DNA of 64,000 bases, taken from the NCBI GenBank assembly GCA_040384325.1, contig JAZKJL010000003.1, positions 558,001-622,000 of the forward strand. The letters run 5' to 3'. Made by a program: the position numbers and the translations under genes. Shown here in pieces: positions 41,486 to 51,242 of the stretch. The DNA comes from JACMLX01 sp040384325 (GTDB lineage: Bacteria; Gemmatimonadota; Gemmatimonadetes; Gemmatimonadales; Gemmatimonadaceae). Position 1 is the stretch's first letter. Each line of letters opens with the position of its first letter. Under the pieces are notes generated by a model. That model made no database searches and was not told the DNA's origin. It saw only the letters and a program-made list of their open reading frames with translations.

Positions 41486-42900
41486 CCGGCGCCCGCACTC
41501 CACTCGCCAGTGACGTGCCGTTCACGTCCAGCGGACGCGCCTTCTGGACCATGGATCGCGTCGCGCAGGCGCTGCAGGCGTGCGCCACCGCGCCATCGCC
41601 CACGGGTGCTCGCGAGTTCGCGGCGGTCAGCACCGACACGCGCACCATCACCGATGGCACGTTGTTCGTGGCGTTGCGCGGGGACCGGTTCGACGCGCAC
41701 GACTTCCTCGTTGATGCCGCGCGCGCCGGCGCCTCGGCGCTGGTGGTCAGTGATGCGGAGCGTGCGGCAGGTGTCGGCGTGCCGGTGTACGTGGTGCACG
41801 ACACGAGAGTCGCACTTGGAGCGCTGGCACACTTTCGGCGAGAGGCGTGGGCGAAGCCGGTCATCGCCGTCGGCGGATCGAACGGGAAGACCAGCACCAA
41901 GGCGATGCTGGCCGCGATGCTCGCTGGCGCATACGACGTGCATGCGACGGTGGGGAACCTGAACAACGAGATCGGCGTGCCCCTCACGCTGCTCGCGTTG
42001 CCCGATGATGCGGACGTGGCGGTGATCGAGGCCGGCACCAACAGCCCCGGCGAGATTGCGCGGTTGCGCGCGATCATCAATCCGGATGTCACCGTCATCA
42101 CCTCCATCGGTGAAGAGCACCTCGAGGGCTTCGGCGACCTGGCCGGCGTGCTGCGGGAGGAACTCGCCCTCACCGTCGGCGTGCCGGTGGTCGTCACGCC
42201 CGCGGCGCATCCCGAGGTGGCCGCGGGCGTCAACGGTGCGGAGCAGCAGGTGGTGGTGGCCGGCCTCGATGACGGCCACATGCAGCCGCGGGAGTGGAGC
42301 ATCCGCCGCGACGGCAGTGGCACGCTCACCTTCGACGACGGTGAATTGCACGTGCCGCTGCGCGGCGTACACAACCTGCGCAACGCGATGCTGGCGGTGA
42401 CCGTCGCGCGCGGCTTCGGCGTCTCGATGGAGCAGATGCAGTTCGGCCTCTCGCGCATGGTGCAGCCGTCGATGCGCGCCGCGGTGGACACGGTCGGGTC
42501 GGTGATCCTGGTGAACGACGCCTACAACGCCAACCCGCCGTCGATGCGCGCCGCGCTCGACCTGCTGGAGGCGGTGGGGCAGGGCCGCCCGCTGGTGGCG
42601 GTGCTGGGCAGCATGCGCGAACTCGGCGCCGGCGCCGATGCGCTGCACGATGCCGTCGCCCGTGATGCCGTGGGCCGCAAGCTGGCGTTGATCGTCGGCA
42701 TTGGCGACTTTGTCGCCGCACTGCAGCGCGTGGCACCCGATGACCCGCGCGTGATCACCGCCGAGGATGCGCCGCTGGCGGAGCAGGCCCTGCTGCGCCG
42801 CGCGCCGTCGGATGCCGCGATCCTGCTCAAGGGTTCACGCGGTGCACGGCTCGAACGACTGGTCGCTCCGATCACCGCCTGGGCCACTTCGGCCACCTGA
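41482..42900 (+). CDS. murF: UDP-MurNAc-tripeptide:D-Ala-D-Ala ligase
   Basis: The 472-residue Mur ligase adds D-Ala-D-Ala to the UDP-MurNAc-tripeptide. Family motifs are TDTRTITDGTLFVALRGDRFDAHDF, VGGSNGKTSTKAM (ATP loop), GNLNNEIGVPLTLL, IEAGTNSPGEIARL, ITSIGEEHLEGFG and LVNDAYNANPPSMRAALDLL. The N-terminus is about 25 residues longer than in many homologs. It overlaps murE by 4 bases and precedes mraY by 18. No ddl gene is present in the window to supply D-Ala-D-Ala. Confidence 0.96.
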   Translation: MTGARTPLASDVPFTSSGRAFWTMDRVAQALQACATAPSPTGAREFAAVSTDTRTITDGTLFVALRGDRFDAHDFLVDAARAGASALVVSDAERAAGVGVPVYVVHDTRVALGALAHFRREAWAKPVIAVGGSNGKTSTKAMLAAMLAGAYDVHATVGNLNNEIGVPLTLLALPDDADVAVIEAGTNSPGEIARLRAIINPDVTVITSIGEEHLEGFGDLAGVLREELALTVGVPVVVTPAAHPEVAAGVNGAEQQVVVAGLDDGHMQPREWSIRRDGSGTLTFDDGELHVPLRGVHNLRNAMLAVTVARGFGVSMEQMQFGLSRMVQPSMRAAVDTVGSVILVNDAYNANPPSMRAALDLLEAVGQGRPLVAVLGSMRELGAGADALHDAVARDAVGRKLALIVGIGDFVAALQRVAPDDPRVITAEDAPLAEQALLRRAPSDAAILLKGSRGARLERLVAPITAWATSAT

Positions 42901-42918
42901 CCTGCCACTCCACACGAC

Positions 42919-44061
42919 GTGCTGTTCCATCTCCTCGCGCCGCTGCAACCGTACTGGGAACCCTTCCGGCTGATTTACTACATCAGCTTCAGGGCCGTCG
43001 GCGCTGCCGTCACGGCGCTGCTGGTGGCGTTCCTGGTGGGGCCGATGATCATCGCGCGCCTGCGCGCCATGGCACTCCACCAGATCGTGCGCGAGGGCAC
43101 GCCGGATTCACACGCCGCCAAGGGCACCACGCCGACGATGGGTGGCCTGATCATCCTCGCGGCCACGATCATCCCGACGCTGCTCTGGGCGAAGCTCGAC
43201 AACCGCTACGTGCTGCTGGCGCTCGGCGTGATGTGCTGGATGGGCGGCATCGGGTTCCTCGATGACTACCTCAAGCTCAGGCAGAAGCGTCTCGGCATCA
43301 AGAACGAAGGGCTGGTGGAGCGCTACAAGCTCGCCGGACAGGTGGTGATCGGTGTCGCGCTGGGTCTCTACCTCTGGCTGGACCCGATCAGCACCCTGCC
43401 CGGCGCCTCCACCACGCTGCCGTTCTTCAAGTACGTGCTGATCGTGCCGATGTCGATCGGGTTCGCGTGGACGTACGTGCCGTTCGTCACGTTCATCCTC
43501 ACCGGCACCAGTAATGCGGTGAACTTCACCGACGGCCTCGATGGGCTGGCGGCGGGCCTCTGCGCGATCGCCGCCGTCACCTTCGCCATCTACGCCTACG
43601 CCATGGGCCGCATCGACGTCAGCGGCTACCTGCAGCTGTTCTACCTGCGTGGCGCCGGTGAGCTGACGATCTTCTGCGCAGCGATCTTCGGCGCCCTGAT
43701 CGGCTTCCTCTGGTTCAACGCCTTCCCGGCCCAGGTGTTCATGGGCGACACCGGCTCGCTGGCGCTCGGCGGCGCCATCGGCGCGGTCGCGATCCTGCTC
43801 AAGAGCGAGTTCCTGCTGGCGATCGTCGGCGCCGTGTTCGTGGCCGAGATGCTGTCGGTGATCATCCAGCGCTACGTGTTCAAGTACCGGCGGCGGAAGT
43901 TCGGCGAGGAGTACGCGAAGAAGAACCGCGTCTTCCTCAAGGCGCCGCTGCACCATCACTTCGAGATGAAGGGGTGGCCGGAGACGCAGGTGGTGGTGCG
44001 CTTCTGGATCCTCGGCATCCTCTGCGCCTTCCTCGCGCTGGGCACGCTCAAGCTGCGATGA
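42919..44061 (+). CDS. mraY: Phospho-MurNAc-pentapeptide transferase (lipid I synthase)
   Basis: The 380-residue polytopic enzyme transfers phospho-MurNAc-pentapeptide to undecaprenyl phosphate, giving lipid I in the inner membrane. Signature stretches are HAAKGTTPTMGGLIIL, GFLDDYLKL (the Asp-Asp metal site), GTSNAVNFTDGLDGLAAG, WFNAFPAQVFMGDTGSLALGGAIG and KAPLHHHFEMKGW. The start is a GTG at 42919 in the short gap after murF. The stop overlaps murD (ATGA). Confidence 0.97.
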   Translation: MLFHLLAPLQPYWEPFRLIYYISFRAVGAAVTALLVAFLVGPMIIARLRAMALHQIVREGTPDSHAAKGTTPTMGGLIILAATIIPTLLWAKLDNRYVLLALGVMCWMGGIGFLDDYLKLRQKRLGIKNEGLVERYKLAGQVVIGVALGLYLWLDPISTLPGASTTLPFFKYVLIVPMSIGFAWTYVPFVTFILTGTSNAVNFTDGLDGLAAGLCAIAAVTFAIYAYAMGRIDVSGYLQLFYLRGAGELTIFCAAIFGALIGFLWFNAFPAQVFMGDTGSLALGGAIGAVAILLKSEFLLAIVGAVFVAEMLSVIIQRYVFKYRRRKFGEEYAKKNRVFLKAPLHHHFEMKGWPETQVVVRFWILGILCAFLALGTLKLR

Positions 44062-45461
44062 GCGACGCTCTCTTCGCCCGGCTCGGGCGCGCGCCCGGCG
44101 AGGTGGCGGTGCTGGGTCTTGGCAAGTCGGGCGTGGCCGTCGGTGCACTGCTGCGCCGCGACGGGCAGGCGGTGTACGCCTCCGACGGTGGCAACTCACC
44201 GACGGTGCTGGCCAACGCCGACACGCTGCGTGTGCTGGGTGCCGACGTGGAGACGGGCGCCCACGACCTGGCACGCATCGCGCGGGCGGCGGTGGTCGTG
44301 GCGAGTCCCGGCGTGCCCCCCGATGCCCCGGCGCTGGTCACCGCGGCGACGCATGGCGTGCCCGTGGTGGGAGAGATGGAGGTGGCGCTGCAGGCGATGC
44401 CGGCGCTGCACTACATCGCCGTCACCGGCACCAACGGCAAGACCACCACCACCGCGCTGGTCGGCCACATCCTGCGCGCCATGGTGCGTGCGGTGGACGC
44501 CGGCAACATCGGCACTGCGCTGGCCGAGTTCGCGTTGCAGGAGCCTCCTCCGGCATGGGCCGCGCTCGAGTGCTCCAGCTTCCAGTTGCACGACACACCC
44601 GGCATCGCACCCACCGTCGGCGTGGTCACCAACCTCAGTCCCGATCATCTGGATCGGTATCCGTCGATCGACGAGTACTACGCGGACAAGGCGCGACTGT
44701 TCGTGAACGCGGGACCGGCGTCGCGCTGGGTGCTGAACGGTGACGACGACGAAGTGCTGCGCTTGTATCGGCGGCTCGGGCGCGGCGAGACGCTGCCGGG
44801 TCTCGTGCGCACCTTCCGCATCGGAACTCCGGCCGACGCCTGGTTCGAGCGCGAGACTGGCGTGCTGCACCTGCTGGGTGCGCCGCTGTTGCTGCGCAGC
44901 GAGTTCGCACTGGTCGGCGACCACAACGTGGCCAATGCGCTGGCGGCCGCGCTGGCCGTCGCCACCGCCTTCCCCGATCTGGACTTGGCGGCGTTGCGCG
45001 AGACCATCGCCTCGCAACTCCGCACCTTCCACGCGTTGCCGCACCGGCTGGAGCCGGTGCCGACGACCGATGGCCGGTTGTGGCTGAACGACTCCAAGGC
45101 CACCAACGTCAGCTCCACCATGGTGGCGGTGCAGGGCATGACACGCCCGTACGTGCTGCTGCTCGGTGGACGCCACAAGGGTGAGCCCTACACGGCACTC
45201 GCGGCGCCGTTCGCGGCGCACGGGAAGACGGTGATCGCGTACGGCGAAGCGGCGGGTGAAATCACGCGTGACCTGGATGCGCTGGTACCGGTGGAGCGTG
45301 TCGACGGACCGTTTGACGCGGTGATCGCGCGCGCGCGTGCGTTGACCGTCGCCGGCGATGCCATCCTGCTCTCCCCGGCCTGCTCGAGTTACGACATGTT
45401 CCGCAACTACGAGGAGCGCGGTGCCGCGTTCCGCACCCTCGCGCGCGGGAGCGCCACGTGA
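44058..45461 (+). CDS. murD: UDP-MurNAc-L-Ala:D-Glu ligase
   Basis: The 467-residue Mur ligase adds D-glutamate. It shows an N-terminal Rossmann UDP-binding domain (VAVLGLGKSGVAVGALL), VVASPGVPPDAPAL, VTGTNGKTTTTALV (ATP loop), ALECSSFQLHDT, TNLSPDHLDRYPSIDEYYADKARLF (with the lysine to be carbamylated) and LNDSKATNVSSTM, then LLLGGRHKGEPY. The ATG at 44058 overlaps the mraY stop and is preferred over a frame extension inside mraY. The stop overlaps ftsW by 4 bases. Confidence 0.96.
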   Translation: MSDALFARLGRAPGEVAVLGLGKSGVAVGALLRRDGQAVYASDGGNSPTVLANADTLRVLGADVETGAHDLARIARAAVVVASPGVPPDAPALVTAATHGVPVVGEMEVALQAMPALHYIAVTGTNGKTTTTALVGHILRAMVRAVDAGNIGTALAEFALQEPPPAWAALECSSFQLHDTPGIAPTVGVVTNLSPDHLDRYPSIDEYYADKARLFVNAGPASRWVLNGDDDEVLRLYRRLGRGETLPGLVRTFRIGTPADAWFERETGVLHLLGAPLLLRSEFALVGDHNVANALAAALAVATAFPDLDLAALRETIASQLRTFHALPHRLEPVPTTDGRLWLNDSKATNVSSTMVAVQGMTRPYVLLLGGRHKGEPYTALAAPFAAHGKTVIAYGEAAGEITRDLDALVPVERVDGPFDAVIARARALTVAGDAILLSPACSSYDMFRNYEERGAAFRTLARGSAT

Positions 45462-46630
45462 CCGCCGCCGTCACCGTCGAGGTGATGCGTGAGCGCTGGC
45501 GCATGGGTGTCGAGGCCCGCGCCCTGCTGCTGATCACCGCCATCCTGCTGGTCCTCGGACTGGCCACGGTCTACAGCGCCACCGTCATCGTCGCCCAGCA
45601 GAAGAACCTGACGCCGTCGTACTACCTCGTCCGCCAGCTGGTGGGCGCGGGCATCGGCATCGTCGCGTTCGCGATTGCCGCCAAGATCGACGCGGAGCGG
45701 TACCGCAAGTACGCGTGGCACATCATGATCGCGTCGCTGGCCGCGATGCTGGCGGTGCTGCTGCTGTCGGACAACGTGAACGGCTCCAAGCGGTTCCTCT
45801 TCAGCCACGCCGTGCAGCCGTCGGAGTTCGCCAAGCTGGCGGTGATCATCTGGACTGCGATGCTGGCCGCCAAGAAGGGCGAACAGTTGCGCCGGTTGGG
45901 GAAGGGACTGCTCCCGTTCTTCGCCGTCAACGGCGCGCTGGCGCTGCTCGCGATCCTCGAGCCCGACGTGTCGGTGGCGTTGTTCTACATGGCGCTGATG
46001 GGCGCCATGCTGTTCATCGCGGGAGCACGCGTCGGGCACTTCATGCTCATCGGCCTGCTGGTGGTGCCGGTGCTCTGGGGACGGATGAATGGCTACGTGA
46101 AGTGCCGCATCGCCGACTGGCACGACGGCGCCAAGGTGGCCGGCTGCGCGCAGGACATCGATCTCCAGACGCGGCAGTCGATGATCGCCATCGGCTCGGG
46201 CAAGATGTTCGGCGTCGGCTTCGGCGAGGGTCGGCAGCAGAGTGGATTCCTGCCGTTCCAGTACACCGACTTCATCGGCTCGAACGTGGGGGAGGAGTGG
46301 GGCTTCGTGGGACTGTTCACCGTCGTTGCGCTGTTCGGCGGCTACGCCTGGCTCGGTTTCCGCATCGCCCGCGATGCGCGCAGCCAGTTCCTGCAGCTGG
46401 TGGCGGTGGGCCTCACGCTGACCACCGTCACCACCGCGTTCGTGCACCTGGCCGTGATCACCGGACTCTTTCCGAACACCGGCCTGACGCTGCCGTTCAT
46501 CTCCTACGGCCGCAGCAACCTGCTCATTTCACTGGCAATGACAGGCATCCTGGTGAACATCGGAAGCACCCGGGAACGGGTGTACAGCGACGCGATGCCT
46601 GACCCCATCCTCGGGGTGGGCATCCGATGA
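45458..46630 (+). CDS. ftsW: SEDS-family septal peptidoglycan polymerase FtsW
   Basis: The 390-residue protein has about ten transmembrane helices and belongs to the SEDS family (FtsW/RodA/SpoVE). Recognisable parts are NGSKRFLFSHAVQPSEFAKLA, LEPDVSVALF (the catalytically important aspartate), FGEGRQQSGFLPFQYTDFIGSNVGEEWGF and FPNTGLTLPFISYGRSNLL. The position inside the dcw cluster next to murD and murG supports FtsW over RodA. It polymerises lipid II glycan chains with FtsI at the septum. The GTG start overlaps the murD stop, and the stop overlaps murG. Confidence 0.95.
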   Translation: MTAAVTVEVMRERWRMGVEARALLLITAILLVLGLATVYSATVIVAQQKNLTPSYYLVRQLVGAGIGIVAFAIAAKIDAERYRKYAWHIMIASLAAMLAVLLLSDNVNGSKRFLFSHAVQPSEFAKLAVIIWTAMLAAKKGEQLRRLGKGLLPFFAVNGALALLAILEPDVSVALFYMALMGAMLFIAGARVGHFMLIGLLVVPVLWGRMNGYVKCRIADWHDGAKVAGCAQDIDLQTRQSMIAIGSGKMFGVGFGEGRQQSGFLPFQYTDFIGSNVGEEWGFVGLFTVVALFGGYAWLGFRIARDARSQFLQLVAVGLTLTTVTTAFVHLAVITGLFPNTGLTLPFISYGRSNLLISLAMTGILVNIGSTRERVYSDAMPDPILGVGIR

Positions 46631-47739
46631 CGCCCGGCGCCGGCACCTTCTACATCGCCGGCGGCGGCACCGGCGGCCACCTCTATCCCGGGCTCGCGAT
46701 CGCGGACGCCCTGGTGAGCCATCGCCCCGATCTCGACATCATGTTCATCGGTGCGCGGCGCGGGATCGAGGCGACCGTGCTGCCCACCACCCGCTGGCGC
46801 CACCAGCTGCTGGACCTGCATCCGCTCTACCGCAGCGCGCCGTGGCAAAACTGGAAAACGGTCGTCGGTCTGCGTAGCGCCTTTAAAAGCATCGGACTCC
46901 TGACGGCGCAAAGTCGGGCGCTCGGCGTGCTCGGGACCGGCGGGTATGCGGCCGGCGCGCTGCTCGGGTACGCACGGCTGCACTCCCTGCCGTATTTCCT
47001 GCAGGAGCAGAACGCCGTTGCCGGGCTGACCGTCAAGTTCTTCAGCAGCCGGGCGCGACACACCTTCGTCGGGTTTCCCGAGGCGATCGGCACCCTGCCG
47101 GCCGGTGGTCGCCAGGCCGCCCTCGTGACGGGCAATCCGATCACCCCGCCGCCGACGCCGCTCCCCGATCGTGGCCAGTCGCGCGCAGCCTGGGGATTTC
47201 CGGCAGCCGTGCGCCGGGTGCTACTGGTCTTCGGTGGCAGCCAGGGATCGCGCGCCATCAACGATGCCGTCGCATCATGGCTTCCGACCCACCTGCCGCC
47301 GGACTGGGGTGCGATCTGGGTCACGGGCCGCGGTGAACATGCGCGGCACGCGCACCTGGCTTCCGATCGGGTCCGCGTGATCGCGTACCAGCAGCCAATG
47401 GCGCAGGCGTACGCGACCGTAGATCTTGCCGTGGCGCGTGCCGGTGCGATGTCGACCGCGGAGCTCTGTGCGTGGGGCATTCCGATGGTCCTGGTGCCAC
47501 TGCCCACCGCGGCGGCGGATCATCAGGTGCAGAACGCGCGCGCGTTGGCGCAGGTGGATGCGGCGAGACTGGTCATGCAGGACACACTCGCCTCCGGGGG
47601 GCTGGCGTCCACGTTGTCCGCGCTCTGCACCGATCCGTCGGTGCTCGACGGCATGGCCGAATCGGCGCGAGCACGAGCGCGAGTTGACGCAGCGCAAGTC
47701 ATTGCAGGGAATATTCTTGGTTCGTTGAATCTGAAGTAG
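46627..47739 (+). CDS. murG: UDP-GlcNAc:lipid I GlcNAc transferase
   Basis: The 370-residue GT-B enzyme turns lipid I into lipid II on the cytoplasmic membrane face. Motifs include GGGTGGHLYPGLAIAD (N-terminal glycine loop), GTGGYAAGALLGYA, PYFLQEQNAVAGL, LLVFGGSQGSRAINDAV, VARAGAMSTAELCAWGIPMVLVPLPTAAADHQVQNA. The A-A-D-H-Q run near the UDP-GlcNAc site is intact. The ATG overlaps the ftsW stop (ATGA). It lies 16 bases before murC. Confidence 0.96.
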   Translation: MTPGAGTFYIAGGGTGGHLYPGLAIADALVSHRPDLDIMFIGARRGIEATVLPTTRWRHQLLDLHPLYRSAPWQNWKTVVGLRSAFKSIGLLTAQSRALGVLGTGGYAAGALLGYARLHSLPYFLQEQNAVAGLTVKFFSSRARHTFVGFPEAIGTLPAGGRQAALVTGNPITPPPTPLPDRGQSRAAWGFPAAVRRVLLVFGGSQGSRAINDAVASWLPTHLPPDWGAIWVTGRGEHARHAHLASDRVRVIAYQQPMAQAYATVDLAVARAGAMSTAELCAWGIPMVLVPLPTAAADHQVQNARALAQVDAARLVMQDTLASGGLASTLSALCTDPSVLDGMAESARARARVDAAQVIAGNILGSLNLK

Positions 47740-47755
47740 TTTCGAGTGAGCAGAC

Positions 47756-49171
47756 ATGGCCGTTGATGCCCGCACCAGTGCCCGTATGCGCGACGATGCG
47801 CTGCGCCTCTTCCGCGACCCGGATGCGAGGCCGGTGCACTTCGTCGGCATCGCCGGTGCCGGCATGAGCGCACTGGCGGAGCTCTTCGTGCGCCGCGGCA
47901 TCGCCGTCACCGGCAGCGACATGAGCGCCGCCGGCAACGCCGACCTCGAGGCACTCGGCATCACCGTGCACCGCGGACACGCGGCCAGCCATGTGGACGG
48001 TGCCCGCGCCATCGTCAGCTCGTCGGCGATCGCGGCCGACCACGTCGAGATCACCGCCGCTACCGCGCTCGGACTGCCGATCATCCGCCGCGCCGAGGCG
48101 CTCGGTGCCGCAGTGGACGGCATGCAGGTCGTCGGCATCGCGGGCACGCACGGCAAGACCACCACCACCGTCATGACCACCGAGGCCCTCGCGGGCACCA
48201 GCGCGTCGCCCACCGGCATCGTCGGCGGTCGCGTGCAACGCTGGGGCGGCAACCTGCGCTGGGGTGGCGGCAACACGGTGGTGGTCGAAGCCGACGAATA
48301 CGATCGGTCGTTCCTGGCGCTCCATCCCACCGTCGCCGTGGTGACGAACGTCGAGGCCGACCACCTCGACATCTACCGCGACCTGGCCGACATCACGGCC
48401 ACGTTCGAGCAGTACCTGGCCACCGCCCGCGGCATCGTCCTCTGTGCCGACGATGCGGGCGCCAACGCCCTCGCGCTGCCGGCGTCGGCCGACGTGATCC
48501 GCTATGGACTCGATGGCACCGACGCGCGCCTGGTCGGCCTGCGCGACGGGCCGTCGATGCGCATCGTGTTCGACGGCGCACCGCTGGGCACCCTCACCCT
48601 CCGCGTGCCCGGTGATCACAACCGCCGCAATGCGCTGGCGGCGCTCGCCTCGGGACTGCTGCTCGGCTACCCCTTCGAGCAGCTCCGTCCGGGGCTCGAG
48701 GCGTTTGGTGGCGTGGAGCGACGGTTCGAGCGGAAGGGCGAGGCGCAGGACGTGCTCGTGATCGACGACTACGCCCATCACCCGACAGAAGTGCGCGCCA
48801 CGCTCGACGCGGCGCGCGCCGCCTTTCCCGACCGGCGACTGGTGGCGCTCTTCCAGCCGCACCTCTACACCCGCACGCGGGACTTCGCGGGAGAGTTCGG
48901 CGTCGCCCTCGCCCTCGGCGCCGACGTGGTCGCGCTCACCGACATCTACAAGGCGCGCGAACAACCGATCGCCGGCGTGACGTCGCAGCTGATCGCCGAC
49001 GCGGCGACACGCGCCGGACACGCGCCGGAGTGGTTCGGCCTGCGCGCCGATGCCACCGCGGCACTGCGCGCGCTGGTGCAGCCCGGCGACGTGGTGCTGA
49101 CGATGGGCGCCGGTGACGTGACGCAGGTCGGTCCCGAACTGCTGGCGGCGCTTGGCCAAGGCCAGGCATGA
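47756..49171 (+). CDS. murC: UDP-N-acetylmuramate:L-alanine ligase
   Basis: The 471-residue Mur ligase adds the first peptide residue. Motifs are HFVGIAGAGMSALAELF (UDP-binding), ITGSDM-like VTGSDMSAAGNADLEALG, IAGTHGKTTTTVM (ATP loop), EADEYDRSFLAL, VVTNVEADHLDIY, DDYAHHPTEVRATL and FQPHLYTRTRDF. The product is a stand-alone MurC; no MurC-MurB or MurC-Ddl fusion is present and no murB follows. The stop overlaps ftsQ by 4 bases. Confidence 0.97.
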   Translation: MAVDARTSARMRDDALRLFRDPDARPVHFVGIAGAGMSALAELFVRRGIAVTGSDMSAAGNADLEALGITVHRGHAASHVDGARAIVSSSAIAADHVEITAATALGLPIIRRAEALGAAVDGMQVVGIAGTHGKTTTTVMTTEALAGTSASPTGIVGGRVQRWGGNLRWGGGNTVVVEADEYDRSFLALHPTVAVVTNVEADHLDIYRDLADITATFEQYLATARGIVLCADDAGANALALPASADVIRYGLDGTDARLVGLRDGPSMRIVFDGAPLGTLTLRVPGDHNRRNALAALASGLLLGYPFEQLRPGLEAFGGVERRFERKGEAQDVLVIDDYAHHPTEVRATLDAARAAFPDRRLVALFQPHLYTRTRDFAGEFGVALALGADVVALTDIYKAREQPIAGVTSQLIADAATRAGHAPEWFGLRADATAALRALVQPGDVVLTMGAGDVTQVGPELLAALGQGQA

Positions 49172-49920
49172 CCGCAGCCGCGAGGGTCGCCGCCGAACCA
49201 GTGGCCGAGGTGCCGCTGCACTGGAAGAAATGGGTAGGGCGGGGCTCGCTCGCGGCGCTGGCATGTGTGGCGCTCTACTTCGGAGTGCCGCGCCTGCTCG
49301 GCACGCTGGACTATTTCCACGTGCAGACCGTGCAGCTGGAAGGGGCGCGGTTCCTCACCCCCACCGCAGTCGTCGCAGCGCTCGGTGCCGACACCAGCGC
49401 CAGCGTGTTCGACGACCCGGCTCGTTTCGTCGCCAAGGTGGAGCAGATTCCGCTCGTCGCCAGCGCCCGCGTGCGTCGCCGGCTGCCCGGCACGTTGGTG
49501 GTGACGATCGTGGAACGCATTCCGGTGGCGCTGGTGGCGACGCGCGATGGGTTCCGCGGAGTCGATTCCGCCGGCACCCGCTTGCCGATCGATCCAGCGC
49601 AGTCGGCCTTCGATGCACCGGTGGTATTGCCGCCCGCCGGCTCGCGCGACACGGTGGCCGATCGCCGATTGTTCAACCTGCTGGGCACCCTGCGTGCGCA
49701 GGATCCCGCCCTCTTCGATGCGATCGAGGAGGCGCGACGCGTGTCGGCCACCGAGTGGCAGCTGCGAACCACCCGTCAGCTGGTGCGCGTCACGCCGCAG
49801 GTGACGCTGGCACGATTGGCAGACATCTTTCCTGTTGAGCAGGACCTGGCGCGCCGTCGCATCCGCGCGGCCGAACTCGACCTGCGGTTCCGCAACCTCG
49901 TCATCGCCCGACTCCCATGA
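49168..49920 (+). CDS. ftsQ: FtsQ/DivIB divisome protein with POTRA domain
   Basis: The 250-residue bitopic protein has a short cytoplasmic part, one transmembrane helix (about 33-50: SLAALACVALYFGVP) and a POTRA domain beginning at FHVQTVQLEGARFLTPTAVV. A FtsQ beta domain follows with PLVASARVRRRLPGTLVVTIVERIPVALV. FtsQ recruits FtsL and FtsB and controls septal synthesis from the periplasm. Position between murC and ftsA and 4-base overlaps on both sides support the call. Confidence 0.93.
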   Translation: MTAAARVAAEPVAEVPLHWKKWVGRGSLAALACVALYFGVPRLLGTLDYFHVQTVQLEGARFLTPTAVVAALGADTSASVFDDPARFVAKVEQIPLVASARVRRRLPGTLVVTIVERIPVALVATRDGFRGVDSAGTRLPIDPAQSAFDAPVVLPPAGSRDTVADRRLFNLLGTLRAQDPALFDAIEEARRVSATEWQLRTTRQLVRVTPQVTLARLADIFPVEQDLARRRIRAAELDLRFRNLVIARLP

Positions 49921-51185
49921 GTTCTGACCGCCTGGTCGCCGCGCTCGACATCGGCTCCGCCCACACCACCGCCCTCATCGCGGAGGTCACCGGGGAGTTG
50001 CCGAGGCGCCCGACGCTGAAGGTGCTCGGCGTCGGGACGGCGCGGACCGCCGGATTCCGGCGTGGTGTCGTGTCGGACATCGAGGAGACCACCCGCGCCA
50101 TCGCCCAGGCACTGGGTGATGCCGAGCGGATGGCAGGGCAGAAGGTCGAGTCGCTCTACGTCGGCATCGCTGGCGAGCATGTGCAGACGATGACCAGCCA
50201 GGGCATCGTGGCGGTCAACGGCGACGAGATCACCCGGGCCGACGTGGACCGCGCCAACGACGTCGCGCGCGCCCAGTCCATCCCGCGCGAGCGCGAGTTG
50301 CTGCACGCGATTCCGCAGGAATACACGGTCGACAAGAACCTCGGTGTGCGCGATCCGGTCGGCATGGTCGGCACCCGACTCGAGACCGAGATGTACCTGG
50401 TCACGGTGGGTGCGTCGCCGGCCAACAACCTGCGCAAGGCGGTGGAGAAGGCGGGATACAAGACCAAGGACCTCGTCCTCTCACCCCTCGCCAGCGCGCT
50501 GGCCACGCTGACCGAAGACGAGAAGGAGCTGGGCGTGGTGCTGGTGGAGATGGGCTCCGGCACGACCGATGTCGCCGTGTTCCTGGAAGGGAAGATCCGC
50601 CACGTGGCGACGATCAATCTCGGCGGCCAGAACGTGACCGCCGACATCATCCATGGGCTCGGTGTGTCGCCGGCGGATGCGGATCGGCTCAAGGAAGAGT
50701 ACGGCTGCGCCTACGAGCCGATGATCCAGCCCGGGCAGTTCATCACGCTGCCCAGCACGGTGACGCAGGGCGACCGCCAGATCCCGTACGAACTGCTGGC
50801 GCACATCATCCAGCAGCGCACGGATGAGATCTTCGACCATGTCCAGCGCGACCTCGAGCGCGCCGGATTCGCCAAGCAATTGAACGCCGGGGTGGTGGTG
50901 ACGGGCGGGGCATCGGTCACGGCCGGGATCGCTGAACTGGCCTCCGACCTGTTCGGGCAGACGGTCCGGATCGGGGCGCCCCACGGGGCGGACGGCCTGG
51001 TCGAGGCGGTCGCCTCACCACGATTCAGTTGCGTGGTCGGGCTGGCCCAGTTCGCTGCCGGACGCGTGGCGATCGCCTCGATGATGCAGCCGGCGTCGGT
51101 AGGGAAGCGGTCGGGTGCGGCGACACCGGCCGGCATGAACCAGATCGTCGGCAAGCTGAAGGAGTGGTTTCAGGACTTCTTCTGA
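49917..51185 (+). CDS. ftsA: Cell division protein FtsA
   Basis: The 422-residue actin-like ATPase tethers FtsZ to the membrane. Features are VAALDIGSAHTTALIAEV (phosphate 1), the 1C domain with GVVSDIEETTRAIAQAL and YVGIAGEHVQTM, VLVEMGSGTTDVAVFLEG (phosphate 2), LGVSPADADRLKEEYG and VVVTGGASVTAGIAELA (adenosine). The C-terminus ends in an amphipathic helix (KLKEWFQDFF), the membrane-targeting sequence. It overlaps ftsQ by 4 bases and is followed by a terminator rather than directly by ftsZ. Confidence 0.96.
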   Translation: MSSDRLVAALDIGSAHTTALIAEVTGELPRRPTLKVLGVGTARTAGFRRGVVSDIEETTRAIAQALGDAERMAGQKVESLYVGIAGEHVQTMTSQGIVAVNGDEITRADVDRANDVARAQSIPRERELLHAIPQEYTVDKNLGVRDPVGMVGTRLETEMYLVTVGASPANNLRKAVEKAGYKTKDLVLSPLASALATLTEDEKELGVVLVEMGSGTTDVAVFLEGKIRHVATINLGGQNVTADIIHGLGVSPADADRLKEEYGCAYEPMIQPGQFITLPSTVTQGDRQIPYELLAHIIQQRTDEIFDHVQRDLERAGFAKQLNAGVVVTGGASVTAGIAELASDLFGQTVRIGAPHGADGLVEAVASPRFSCVVGLAQFAAGRVAIASMMQPASVGKRSGAATPAGMNQIVGKLKEWFQDFF

Positions 51186-51242
51186 GGCCTGTCGGGGCAG
51201 GGCGATGCCGCCCGCGACGGTGGCCTAACAAGGTGTGACGAG

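Noticed and set aside
45458..46630. RodA as the identity of the SEDS protein
   Set aside because: Sequence alone does not separate FtsW from RodA firmly, but the position between murD and murG in the dcw cluster favours FtsW.
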